Shown piece by piece: positions 25,691 through 34,133 of a DNA stretch of 64,000 bases (the stretch's first letter is position 1; each line of letters opens with the position of its first letter). Both the position numbers and the translations under genes were made by a program. The notes below the pieces were generated by a model, which saw nothing but the letters and a program-made list of their open reading frames with translations, was not told the origin of the DNA and did not search any database. Source of the DNA: Pollutiaquabacter aromativorans. Lineage in GTDB: Bacteria; Bacteroidota; Bacteroidia; AKYH767-A; 2013-40CM-41-45. The DNA is taken from contig CP185379.1 in NCBI GenBank assembly GCA_049177215.1, forward strand, positions 1 through 64,000, written 5' to 3'.

Positions 25691-25691
25691 C

Positions 25692-28316
25692 TCAGGGGCG
25701 TGTGGCATCCAACTCAGCCAGCATACGTTCGAGCCGGTCCAGTAATTCACGGTGTTCGTTGCGGTCGCGTTCTTTTCGGGACCGCTCGATCTGAGGCGTA
25801 TTGGTGACCGGTAGTTGGTTGAGTTCTTTGTCGAGCGTATTCGTTCTGCTTTCGACCGTCGATTTCAACGAGCGCAAAGCCGATACGGCTGCCGAGCGGA
25901 AATAACGCCCGGTCGCGTTGCGCGCGAGTTGCTCCAATTGATCCGCTCCTTGTCGCTGACGGTCGGGATCATGCTGTGCGGATAAATACTTGCCAAAATT
26001 GTTGACTATACCATAACGCGTATACCCCTTCGCCTGCCGCAACGCCCGGGTGTACCAGCCGATCCGGTCGGACTGTTCGTCGGTAGCGAAGTAGGCCGCC
26101 ATCACTTCCAGTATGGCATTGCCACTATCGTTTTCCAGTTGCGGCGCCTGCTGCGCGGCTAACGTGGGATCTTTTTCTTTCAACAGTTCGAACACTTTCG
26201 CGCACACTTCATAACTGCTGTCACGCAAACCTGACGGAACGAGTTCCGCATAGTCGTCGTACTCGGCGAAGCGGCGCAAACTGCGCCAGGCCTCCGATCG
26301 CACGGCAGACTCCGGATCGCCGGTGGCAAGTCGTTTCACTGCGGGTAGTGCAGTGTCGGCACGCGATTGCATCCAGGAGCCGATCGACTCGACCGCCTTT
26401 TTCCGAATGCGCCAATAGGGATCTTGCAAGGCGGAGAAGATGGTTTTTCCGCCGGCGGACCCGACTTCATAGTTTTCGCTGAGTTTACTTACCGCTTCCC
26501 AGCGGTCATAGTACCGGGGACCGTGCGCATACTGATAGGGCAACCATTCTTTCGGTTTATTGTCTCGCCGGGTGCAGAGGATGCGTTTATTGGCATCGAC
26601 ATTGACCAGCTCAGGTGCCTGCTCAAGCGGAATGCGGATGGTCTGCTTCGCGCTGTTGAAGTCGACTGGAACACTCTTCCTGCCGTTCACCGTATAGACA
26701 TCGATCAACATGGGCAGTCGATAGGGAGCATGTTCCTCCATCGATTGTTGCTGTTCAAGCATCACACTCATCGTCCGGGCTGATTCGTCCCAGGCGTAGT
26801 CGACATTCAGGATCGGCCGACCGGGACGGAAGTACCATTGATCGAAAAACCAATGGAGGTCTTCGCCGGTGACTTCTTCCACCGCCTGCCGGAAGTCATC
26901 CACCTCTGCGTTCCCGAAAGCGTGACGTTGTAAATAAAGTTTCAGGGATGCGAAAAATGCATCGTCGCCGATTTGCCTCCGCAGCAAGTGCAGGATACGC
27001 CCACCCTTGTTATAGGATACGGCGTCGAACAGATCCTCCGCGTCCTCGTACCGATAGCGAACGGCGGGTGGATCCGATTTGCTCGTGGCCGCCAGGTAAG
27101 AAGAGAGGTCCTCGATGTTGAGCCGGTCGGCATCGTCGCTGCCGTACGCGTGTTCCCGCCAGAGGTATTCGCCATAATTGGCAAAGCCTTCGTTGAGTAC
27201 GACATTGCTCCAGGATGCGCAGGTCACCAGATCGCCGAACCAGTGGTGGATCAATTCATGCGCGATCACATCTTCGTAGTCGTAGTCGAGTTGTTGTCGT
27301 GGGTCCTGCTGGATGCCGGTGCCGTGCACGACCGCGGTGGCGTTTTCCATGGCGCCACTGATGTACTCGTGTACGCAAACCTGCGCGTACTTTTCCCAGA
27401 CGAAGGGGTATCCGAGTTTTTCAGAGAAGAAGTCGAGCATTTCCGCTGTCTTTCCGAAGATGCGGCGGGCATAAGGCGCGTAGGCGGGATCGGTATAGTA
27501 GCTCAGTTCGATGTTGTTCCACCGTTCCCGCGTAACCGACCAACGCCCGACGCCGATCATCGTGAGGTAGGGGGGCGCCGGGAGGCTCTGCTTCCAGTAA
27601 TCGGTGCGTGTTCCGTTTCCGTTCAGTTGCTGCGAGAGTAATAAACCGTTGGAAAGGGTAACGAAGGAAGTGTCCACCGTGAGATAGATCTCCTGGGTCA
27701 TTTTTTGATTGGGCACATCCAGTGTGGGGAACCAGACGGAATTATGTGCCGTCTCTCCCTGGCTCCACAATTGTGTCGGTTTGTTGGGATCCTTTCCGTC
27801 GGGGTTGATAAAGTAAAGACCTTTCTCTCCCCGAATGGCCCGTGAGCCATCGCCCGTGCGCAGGTCCGGCCGGCCGGTATAGTCGATCCATAGCACCAAC
27901 TCGTTGTCGCGATGGAAAACGGTATCGAGTTTCAGCCGGATCGTGCTGCTGTCGTACCGGAACGGTATCAGCAGCGTATCGCCTTGCGCACGGATACGTC
28001 CTACCTGTTTTACCAGCATCATCTTCGCGTCCAGTACAAGGCTGTCGGTCGGGTAAAAATGCGGATGCAAAAAGAGCGTCGCTTTACCGTCGATCTCCCT
28101 GCTGCCCCATTGGGGTTGCAACTCGAGTCGTGTATGTACGAGGTCCCAGATCCGGTTTGGCTTTGCCTCATAGGCTTCCTGCTGTTTTCTAGGATCCGTT
28201 TTTGAGGTGGTGGCTGCCGGAGGAGATGCCGGAAGTTGCCGGCTCCCCGAGCAGGCAACGAGCAACAGGGCGACGGACAGCAGGGAAAGCCGGATAAATG
28301 GCGCAGGAACAGACAT
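25692..28316 (-). CDS. M1 family metallo-aminopeptidase, lipoprotein
   Basis: An 874-residue zinc aminopeptidase anchored by lipid: hydrophobic signal and lipobox (VALLLVAC at residues 15-22). The N-terminal beta domain is followed by the catalytic domain with SGAMENATAVVHG (exopeptidase GxMEN motif), the zinc site His353-Glu354-x-x-His357 in HELIHHWFGDL, and the second zinc ligand Glu376 (NEGFANYGEYLW). C-terminal HEAT-like helices run to about residue 830, and a charged tail (ERSRKERDRNEHRELLDRLE) ends the protein. It trims N-terminal residues from peptides in the periplasm or at the surface. First gene of a three-gene operon with the PagL-like and DUF2807 genes. Confidence 0.92.
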   Translation of the reverse strand: MSVPAPFIRLSLLSVALLLVACSGSRQLPASPPAATTSKTDPRKQQEAYEAKPNRIWDLVHTRLELQPQWGSREIDGKATLFLHPHFYPTDSLVLDAKMMLVKQVGRIRAQGDTLLIPFRYDSSTIRLKLDTVFHRDNELVLWIDYTGRPDLRTGDGSRAIRGEKGLYFINPDGKDPNKPTQLWSQGETAHNSVWFPTLDVPNQKMTQEIYLTVDTSFVTLSNGLLLSQQLNGNGTRTDYWKQSLPAPPYLTMIGVGRWSVTRERWNNIELSYYTDPAYAPYARRIFGKTAEMLDFFSEKLGYPFVWEKYAQVCVHEYISGAMENATAVVHGTGIQQDPRQQLDYDYEDVIAHELIHHWFGDLVTCASWSNVVLNEGFANYGEYLWREHAYGSDDADRLNIEDLSSYLAATSKSDPPAVRYRYEDAEDLFDAVSYNKGGRILHLLRRQIGDDAFFASLKLYLQRHAFGNAEVDDFRQAVEEVTGEDLHWFFDQWYFRPGRPILNVDYAWDESARTMSVMLEQQQSMEEHAPYRLPMLIDVYTVNGRKSVPVDFNSAKQTIRIPLEQAPELVNVDANKRILCTRRDNKPKEWLPYQYAHGPRYYDRWEAVSKLSENYEVGSAGGKTIFSALQDPYWRIRKKAVESIGSWMQSRADTALPAVKRLATGDPESAVRSEAWRSLRRFAEYDDYAELVPSGLRDSSYEVCAKVFELLKEKDPTLAAQQAPQLENDSGNAILEVMAAYFATDEQSDRIGWYTRALRQAKGYTRYGIVNNFGKYLSAQHDPDRQRQGADQLEQLARNATGRYFRSAAVSALRSLKSTVESRTNTLDKELNQLPVTNTPQIERSRKERDRNEHRELLDRLERMLAELDATRP

Positions 28317-28321
28317 TGCAT

Positions 28322-28329
28322 CAAAGATA
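28322..28329 (-). promoter_or_regulatory. Possible -7 box for the M1 peptidase operon
   Basis: TATCTTTG on the minus strand, a full match to TAnnTTTG, only five bases ahead of the start codon at 28316. No good TTTG is found 19-21 bases upstream. If used, the message would be nearly leaderless. Confidence 0.4.
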
Positions 28330-28357
28330 AGGGCTGGCCCGGACTTGAATTTTAGGT

Positions 28358-28365
28358 TAACTTTG
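28358..28365 (+). promoter_or_regulatory. Possible -7 box for the biotin carrier gene
   Basis: TAACTTTG, a full match to TAnnTTTG, ends seven bases before the ATG at 28373. A -33 element is weak. It faces the opposite box at 28322-28329 in a 56-base divergent region. Confidence 0.4.
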
Positions 28366-28372
28366 CCGTCCC

Positions 28373-28870
28373 ATGTACAAGGTAACCGTCAACGGTCGAG
28401 AATACCAGGTCGCGTACGATGCCCGCCACCAAAGCGTGAACGGTGAAGAGATGCATCCCGACATTCTCGAATACCGAAAAGGGAAGTTTCATCTCCTGCA
28501 CAAGGGCCGTTCCTATGAAGCTGAACTGATCGAAGCGAACTTCGAGGAGAAATCATTCTCGATCAAGGTGAACAATACCGTTTACCAGCTCAATGTGCGC
28601 GACAAGTATGACGATCTGCTGCGCGAGATGGGAATCGACATCACCGCAGGCAAAAAGGTGAATGACATCAAAGCCCCGATGCCGGGTCTGGTGCTCAATG
28701 TCGCTGTTGCGGAAGGACAGGCAATCAAAAAGGGCGACCCTATCCTGGTGCTGGAAGCCATGAAGATGGAGAATGTCATCAAAGCTCCGGCTGACGGCGC
28801 TATCCGGAAAATCAGCGTCAATAAAGGCGATAAAGTGGAGAAAAACCAGGTCATGGTTTCGCTTCACTAA
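28373..28870 (+). CDS. Biotin carboxyl carrier (biotin/lipoyl attachment) protein
   Basis: A 165-residue biotin carrier. The C-terminal biotinyl domain (about residues 95-165) has the attachment site EAMKMEN with the modified Lys131, preceded by APMPGLVLNVAVAEGQAIKK. The N-terminal 80 residues (MYKVTVNGREYQVAYDARHQ) form a small beta module seen in carriers of acyl-CoA carboxylases in Bacteroidota, rather than the Pro/Ala linker of AccB. So it most likely serves a propionyl-/methylmalonyl-CoA or pyruvate-type carboxylase. No carboxylase subunits lie in the window, so the enzyme it serves is unknown. Confidence 0.88.
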   Translation: MYKVTVNGREYQVAYDARHQSVNGEEMHPDILEYRKGKFHLLHKGRSYEAELIEANFEEKSFSIKVNNTVYQLNVRDKYDDLLREMGIDITAGKKVNDIKAPMPGLVLNVAVAEGQAIKKGDPILVLEAMKMENVIKAPADGAIRKISVNKGDKVEKNQVMVSLH

Positions 28871-28875
28871 ACTGC

Positions 28876-28901
28876 AAAAACGGGACATTTTCGCCCTTTT
28901 T
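28876..28901 (+). terminator. Weak terminator-like hairpin
   Basis: AAAAACGGG and CCCTTTTT can pair with one bulged base around a 9-base loop; the T run is part of the stem. It lies six bases after the biotin carrier stop codon. Confidence 0.35.
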
Positions 28902-29013
28902 CAGACAACTTTCCTGCATTTTTTCGTAAAATTTTAAAGAAACAGGGTTTTTGCCTTGTAGTCTCCGGATCTACCATTCGTTCCGGTTTGAGTAACTTTT
29001 CTGTCCCTCTCGC

Positions 29014-32000
29014 ATGAAACTTCGGCTGTTCTTAGGACTGTCACTCATCGCCCTGACGCGTTTCGCATCCGCGCAAACGTTTTCGGGTACCGGTGGCAGT
29101 ATCATCACCTTGTCCGATACTTCCCGCTTCAACATCAACGTTTCGGGACTCTCTCCCGCCAGTGTGGATTACACCTTCGGGCTCGAATCGGTGACGATCA
29201 ATATCAATCACAGCCGTGCCCGCGATATCGATTGTTTTCTGGCCGCGCCGGATGGTACGCTCATCATGTTGACCACCGACAATGGCGGAACGAGTGGTTC
29301 CAATTTCACCAACACGATCTTCCGCAACGACGCCGCTACCTCAATCACCAGCGGCTCCGCGCCTTTCACCGGCACGTATCGTCCGGAAGGAACCCTGTAT
29401 AACGTCAACAACGGGCAAAACGGTAACGGCACCTGGCAGCTACGTGTGATCGACGACAGCAACAACGGCATTACCGGCTCATTGATCAATTGGAGTATCA
29501 ATTTTGGCGGTAACCCCGCACGACCGTTCCTGTTTTCCGGTTCCAATCTTCCCATCGTTGTCATCAACACCAACGGGCAGTCGATTCCCGACGACCCGAA
29601 GATCATCTGCGACATGGGTATCGTGAATAACGGTATCGGCCAACGCAATCATTTGAACGATCCGTTCAACGAATACAATGGAAAGATAGCGATCGAGATC
29701 CGGGGATCGTCCTCGCAGTCGTTCCCCAAGAAGTCGTATGGCTTTGAAACACGGATGCCGAACGGTGTTACCGATACCAACGTCGCCCTGCTGGGCATGC
29801 CGTCGGAACATGATTGGATCCTCAGTGCCAACTACACCGACAAATCGTTTTGCCGGAACGTACTCTTGTACCAACTTTCAACGGAGATGGGGCATTACGC
29901 CGCCCGTACGCGGTACGTCGATGTGGTCTTGAACGGTGAGTACATCGGCATCTACGTGCTGATGGAGTCGATCAAGCGTGATGGAGACCGGGTCGACATC
30001 GACAGACTGCATCCGTGGGAAAATACCGCTCCGGACATTACCGGTGGATATATTCTTAAGGTCGATAAGACCACCGGAAGTGGCGGCGAAGGTTGGACCT
30101 CCCCTTATCCCCCGATCAACCACTCGAACGGTCAGACTACCTATCTGCAATATGATTATCCGGATCCGGACAGTATTTCCCTGCAGCAGAAGGCGTACAT
30201 ACAGGCCTATGTCGACAGCTTTGAGGACGCGTTGTCGTCTTCCACCTTCATGGACCCGATCAACGGTTATCAGAAATACATTGGAAACGGTTCCTGGATC
30301 GATTATTTCTTCTGCAACGAGTTGAGCAAGAATGTTGATGGCTACCGTATCAGTTCTTATTTGTATAAAGACAAGAACAAGACCCTGAAAGCCGGACCCG
30401 TCTGGGATTATGACATCGCTTGGGGGAACGCGAACTATTGCGGCGGTGATGATACGACCGGTTGGGCCTATCTGTTCTCCTGCACCGGCGATGGTTACCA
30501 GGTCCCGTTTTGGTGGCAGCGATTGCTGCAGGACACGAATTACACGAATCAACTCAAGTGCCGCTGGCAGGATTACCGGCAGAACGTACTGAGTCAGCAG
30601 CACATTTTCGCCATCATCGATTCCATCACCACGCTCATCAATGAATCGAAGGACTGGAATTTCACCGTCTGGCCGATCCTTGGTCAATACGTCTGGCCGA
30701 ATCCTTCTCCGTATCCTACGACCTATGCCGGAGAAGTGCAGAACCTCAAGAACTGGGTGACGAGGAGGCTCTCCTGGCTCGACAGTAACCTGCCAGGACG
30801 GTGTAATTGCACGGTGCAGGTTGTTCAACACAATGTCAGTTGCACCAATGCATGCGACGGCTATGCATTGGGAAATGGAACAAGCCCGTATGCCAAGACC
30901 TATAGCTGGGACAATGGCCTGACGCAGGATACGATCTTCAATCTTTGTCCCGGTGATTACACGGTAACGATGGAGGATGCGATCGGTTGTTCTCGTACAA
31001 CCACGGTCACCATCACGGAACCAGCACCCCTGTCAGTTGGAATCAGTACGGCGAATTCCAATTGCAGCGGGGCTGGCTGTAACGGTACCGCCACCGCTTC
31101 GCCATCCGCCGGAACGGCACCGTACTCCTATGCCTGGAGCAACGGACAAACCTCCGCAACGGCTACCGGATTGTGTGCCGGTACATATACAGTCACGGTT
31201 ACGGATGCGAACGGATGCACGAAAACCACATCCGCGACCATCATCAATCCCGTTGCGCCGACGGTCAGTTTGGCATCCAGCTCCATGGTCAGTTGTGCCG
31301 GAGGCTCGAATGGTTCCGCCACCATCAGCGTGACAGGTGGCAACGCCCCTTACGGGTATGCCTGGACGCCGAACGTCAGCACGACCGCCTCGGCCAGCAA
31401 TCTCGCTGCGGGTACCTACACCGTGCGTGTGACGGATGCCAACAATTGCGAGGCCTATGTCTCCATCGACATCACGGAACCGTCTGCGCTTCAAACGACC
31501 GTCAGTTCAAGCGATGTGCGCTGTGCCGGGAGCGCGACAGGACAGGCGAGTGTCCAGGTGAACGGTGGCGCCGGAGGATTTTCGTTTGCCTGGTCACCCG
31601 GAGGCGCGATCAACGACACCCTTTACAATGCGTCAGCCGGTTCGTACACGGTCACTATCACCGATGCGAACGGTTGTACCCGAAGCGCAACGGCAATCGT
31701 CGGTTCTCCACCACCGATCGGACTATCCTTCAACGCGACCCCGGCCAGTTGTAACGGAGGCAGTGACGGCCAAATCATCCTGACGGCATCCGGTGGAACC
31801 GGCACCTTGCAGTACAGTTGGGCAGGATCGTCCGATACCGGATTCATACGGCTTGCACTTTCTGCCGGCATTTATTCCTGCACGGTTACGGATGCCAACG
31901 GTTGCACCCAAGGAGGTAGCGCGCAGGTAACGGAACCTTCCAAACTGGTTCTGTCATCGGCCGCTACTCCGTCCGATTGTCAGAATAGCAACGGTACGGC

Positions 32001-34044
32001 TCAGGTGACCGCCACCGGCGGCACCGGCACTTATTCGTATTCATGGTTTCCTTCCGGAGGCAATGCCGCTTCGGCAAGCGGACTCGCTTCAGGAGATTAT
32101 ATCATTACTGTAACGGATGCCAATGGTTGTGTTATGGCAGATACGGTAACCGTAGGCAGTACCGGTGGTTTGCAATTGACACTCGCTTCCGCCTCGATGG
32201 TCAAGTGCTTCGGTGGTAACGATGGATCCGCATCCGTGACCGCAACATCAGGAACGCCGCCGTATCAGTATGCCTGGTCACCGGGAGGCGGAACGACGAA
32301 TACCCTGAATGGGTTGAGTGCGGGTAACTATTCCGTGCAAGTGACCGATGTCAGCGGATGTACCGTAACGCTTCCGGTTTCGATTACCCAACCCGATGTA
32401 TTGCAGGCAGCGACGAGCACCACGGCAGTCAGTTGCTTTGGAGCCTCAACCGGCGCTGCTACCGTGACAGTGACAGGTGGAACGTCGCCTTACACTTATC
32501 TGTGGAACCCGGGAAATGCGACAACTACCGGTATCAGCAACCGGCCGGCCGGTAACTACACGGTTACGATTACGGATGCGAATGCTTGTACGACGACCTC
32601 AGCAGCCTCGATCACCCAACCGCCGGTGATCAACCTTAATATGCAATCGACACCGGTAAGCTGCAACGCGACGAACGGCACTGCAACCGTGATTCCTTCC
32701 GGTGGTTCGGGAGCTTTCACATTCAGTTGGTTCCCGTCGAACGATACAACCGCAACAGCAGACAGCCTTTCACCGGGAACTTATGTAGTCGTGGTAACCG
32801 ATGGAAACGGATGTACCCGATCCGGGAATGTAACCGTGAATGCGTTGCCGGTCCCGCACGTGCAAGTCGACTCGAGCCGTTCCGTTACCTGCAATGGTGA
32901 CACAAATGGCGCGGTTTTCTGTTCCGTATCCGGCGGCGCGGCTCCATTCAACTATCAATGGACGGGCACTGCCGGCACCGGATCCAGCCTGACGAACATC
33001 GGTGCGGGTATCTACCAATTGCTGGTCATCGACGCGAACGGTTGCCGGGATTCCGTTCTGGCCCAAGTGCAGGAACCTTCGCCGCTGGCCATACTGCTTA
33101 CGACCGAAAATGTGTTGTGTGCGGGCGCTGCAAGTGGTCGCATCTTCGCGGAAGTTGGAGGCGGAGTGCCGCCGTATTCGTACAACTGGACACCGGGTGG
33201 ACAAGTGAACGATACCGCGGTCGCGTTGACGGGTGGAACGTATCAGGTCTTCGTTACGGACTCCAACGGATGTACGACCCAGGGAAGTGCGGCGATCACG
33301 GAACCCGCGGCTATTCAGGCCACCGTCACCGGAGTTGACGCGCTTTGCGCAACGAATTGTGACGGACATGGTGAAGTGACCATTGCCGGTGGCGTTGAAC
33401 CGTATTTCGTCACCTGGTGCAACGGAGATACGACCCGGCAGGTGAATAATCTGTGCGGAGGCGACTGCCAGGTCCTCATCACCGATGGCAATGGTTGTGG
33501 CATATCACAAACCATCAGCCTGCAGCAACCGGATACACTGCAATTGACCGTTGCTCATACCAATCCTTCCTGTCAGGGTTGTGCCGACGGTACCGCATCG
33601 GTTGATGTGAGCGGTGGATTACCTCCGTATGCATACGACTGGAGCCCGGTCACCGGTACGGCTGATTCGATCAGCGCGTTGGTTGCCGGCTGGTATGTGG
33701 TCTGTGTAACGGATTCGGGTGGATGCAGTCGTTGCGACAGCGTCGAAGTCCTCGACGGTCCCGTGGGCCTTGAAGAAGTGGCGTTTCAGTCGGGGCTCTA
33801 TGTGTATCCGAATCCATTCACCGACGCGACCACCTTCCTCTTTTCGCTGGCCGTTACACAGGATGTCAGGCTGGAGATCTTCGACATGACAGGGCAACTG
33901 GTATCCGTGGTGGCCCGGGACCGTTTGGCTGCCGGCGTACACCGCTTCCGGTGGGAATCCCCACAACTGGCGCCGGGACTGTATCAGTTTCGATTCCTGA
34001 ACGGGCAGCGTTCGCAGGCGGGTACGCTGGTTATCCAGCGATAA
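29014..34044 (+). CDS. Large surface protein: P-domain, CotH domain, SprB repeats, T9SS type A sorting domain
   Basis: A 1,676-residue secreted protein. After the signal peptide (MKLRLFLGLSLIALTRFASA), a proprotein-convertase P-like domain spans about 25-168 (PEGTLYNVNNGQNGNGTWQL). A CotH domain spans about 175-590: IEIRGSSSQSFPKKSYGFET, YIGIYVLMESIKRDGDRVDI and GPVWDYDIAWGN are its kinase-like signatures. About thirteen SprB-type repeats of 70-80 residues follow, each with a VTDANGC-like line. The end is a T9SS type A domain (VYPNPFTDATTFLF). CotH proteins include atypical protein kinases of spore coats. Here it may modify or cross-link surface proteins, but activity is not shown. SprB repeats are known from gliding adhesins. 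The repeats are similar in DNA, so copy number may vary. Confidence 0.9.
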   Translation: MKLRLFLGLSLIALTRFASAQTFSGTGGSIITLSDTSRFNINVSGLSPASVDYTFGLESVTININHSRARDIDCFLAAPDGTLIMLTTDNGGTSGSNFTNTIFRNDAATSITSGSAPFTGTYRPEGTLYNVNNGQNGNGTWQLRVIDDSNNGITGSLINWSINFGGNPARPFLFSGSNLPIVVINTNGQSIPDDPKIICDMGIVNNGIGQRNHLNDPFNEYNGKIAIEIRGSSSQSFPKKSYGFETRMPNGVTDTNVALLGMPSEHDWILSANYTDKSFCRNVLLYQLSTEMGHYAARTRYVDVVLNGEYIGIYVLMESIKRDGDRVDIDRLHPWENTAPDITGGYILKVDKTTGSGGEGWTSPYPPINHSNGQTTYLQYDYPDPDSISLQQKAYIQAYVDSFEDALSSSTFMDPINGYQKYIGNGSWIDYFFCNELSKNVDGYRISSYLYKDKNKTLKAGPVWDYDIAWGNANYCGGDDTTGWAYLFSCTGDGYQVPFWWQRLLQDTNYTNQLKCRWQDYRQNVLSQQHIFAIIDSITTLINESKDWNFTVWPILGQYVWPNPSPYPTTYAGEVQNLKNWVTRRLSWLDSNLPGRCNCTVQVVQHNVSCTNACDGYALGNGTSPYAKTYSWDNGLTQDTIFNLCPGDYTVTMEDAIGCSRTTTVTITEPAPLSVGISTANSNCSGAGCNGTATASPSAGTAPYSYAWSNGQTSATATGLCAGTYTVTVTDANGCTKTTSATIINPVAPTVSLASSSMVSCAGGSNGSATISVTGGNAPYGYAWTPNVSTTASASNLAAGTYTVRVTDANNCEAYVSIDITEPSALQTTVSSSDVRCAGSATGQASVQVNGGAGGFSFAWSPGGAINDTLYNASAGSYTVTITDANGCTRSATAIVGSPPPIGLSFNATPASCNGGSDGQIILTASGGTGTLQYSWAGSSDTGFIRLALSAGIYSCTVTDANGCTQGGSAQVTEPSKLVLSSAATPSDCQNSNGTAQVTATGGTGTYSYSWFPSGGNAASASGLASGDYIITVTDANGCVMADTVTVGSTGGLQLTLASASMVKCFGGNDGSASVTATSGTPPYQYAWSPGGGTTNTLNGLSAGNYSVQVTDVSGCTVTLPVSITQPDVLQAATSTTAVSCFGASTGAATVTVTGGTSPYTYLWNPGNATTTGISNRPAGNYTVTITDANACTTTSAASITQPPVINLNMQSTPVSCNATNGTATVIPSGGSGAFTFSWFPSNDTTATADSLSPGTYVVVVTDGNGCTRSGNVTVNALPVPHVQVDSSRSVTCNGDTNGAVFCSVSGGAAPFNYQWTGTAGTGSSLTNIGAGIYQLLVIDANGCRDSVLAQVQEPSPLAILLTTENVLCAGAASGRIFAEVGGGVPPYSYNWTPGGQVNDTAVALTGGTYQVFVTDSNGCTTQGSAAITEPAAIQATVTGVDALCATNCDGHGEVTIAGGVEPYFVTWCNGDTTRQVNNLCGGDCQVLITDGNGCGISQTISLQQPDTLQLTVAHTNPSCQGCADGTASVDVSGGLPPYAYDWSPVTGTADSISALVAGWYVVCVTDSGGCSRCDSVEVLDGPVGLEEVAFQSGLYVYPNPFTDATTFLFSLAVTQDVRLEIFDMTGQLVSVVARDRLAAGVHRFRWESPQLAPGLYQFRFLNGQRSQAGTLVIQR

Positions 34045-34103
34045 TGGACGCTTGCTGTGCAAAAAGCCTGATTTAATACATTGCTTTATTGGCGCCCAAA
34101 GCG

Positions 34104-34111
34104 TAGGTTTG
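34104..34111 (+). promoter_or_regulatory. Possible promoter -7 box of the 34134 receptor gene
   Basis: TAGGTTTG matches TAnnTTTG and lies 22 bases before the ATG. An ATTG at 34080-34083 lies 20 bases upstream as an imperfect -33 element. Confidence 0.5.
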
Positions 34112-34133
34112 GTTGGAAGACCGATCCAACGCT

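Noticed and set aside
29014..34044. Possible classical subtilisin/convertase because of the P-domain
   Set aside because: No peptidase S8 catalytic motifs are present; the P-domain is followed directly by a CotH domain.
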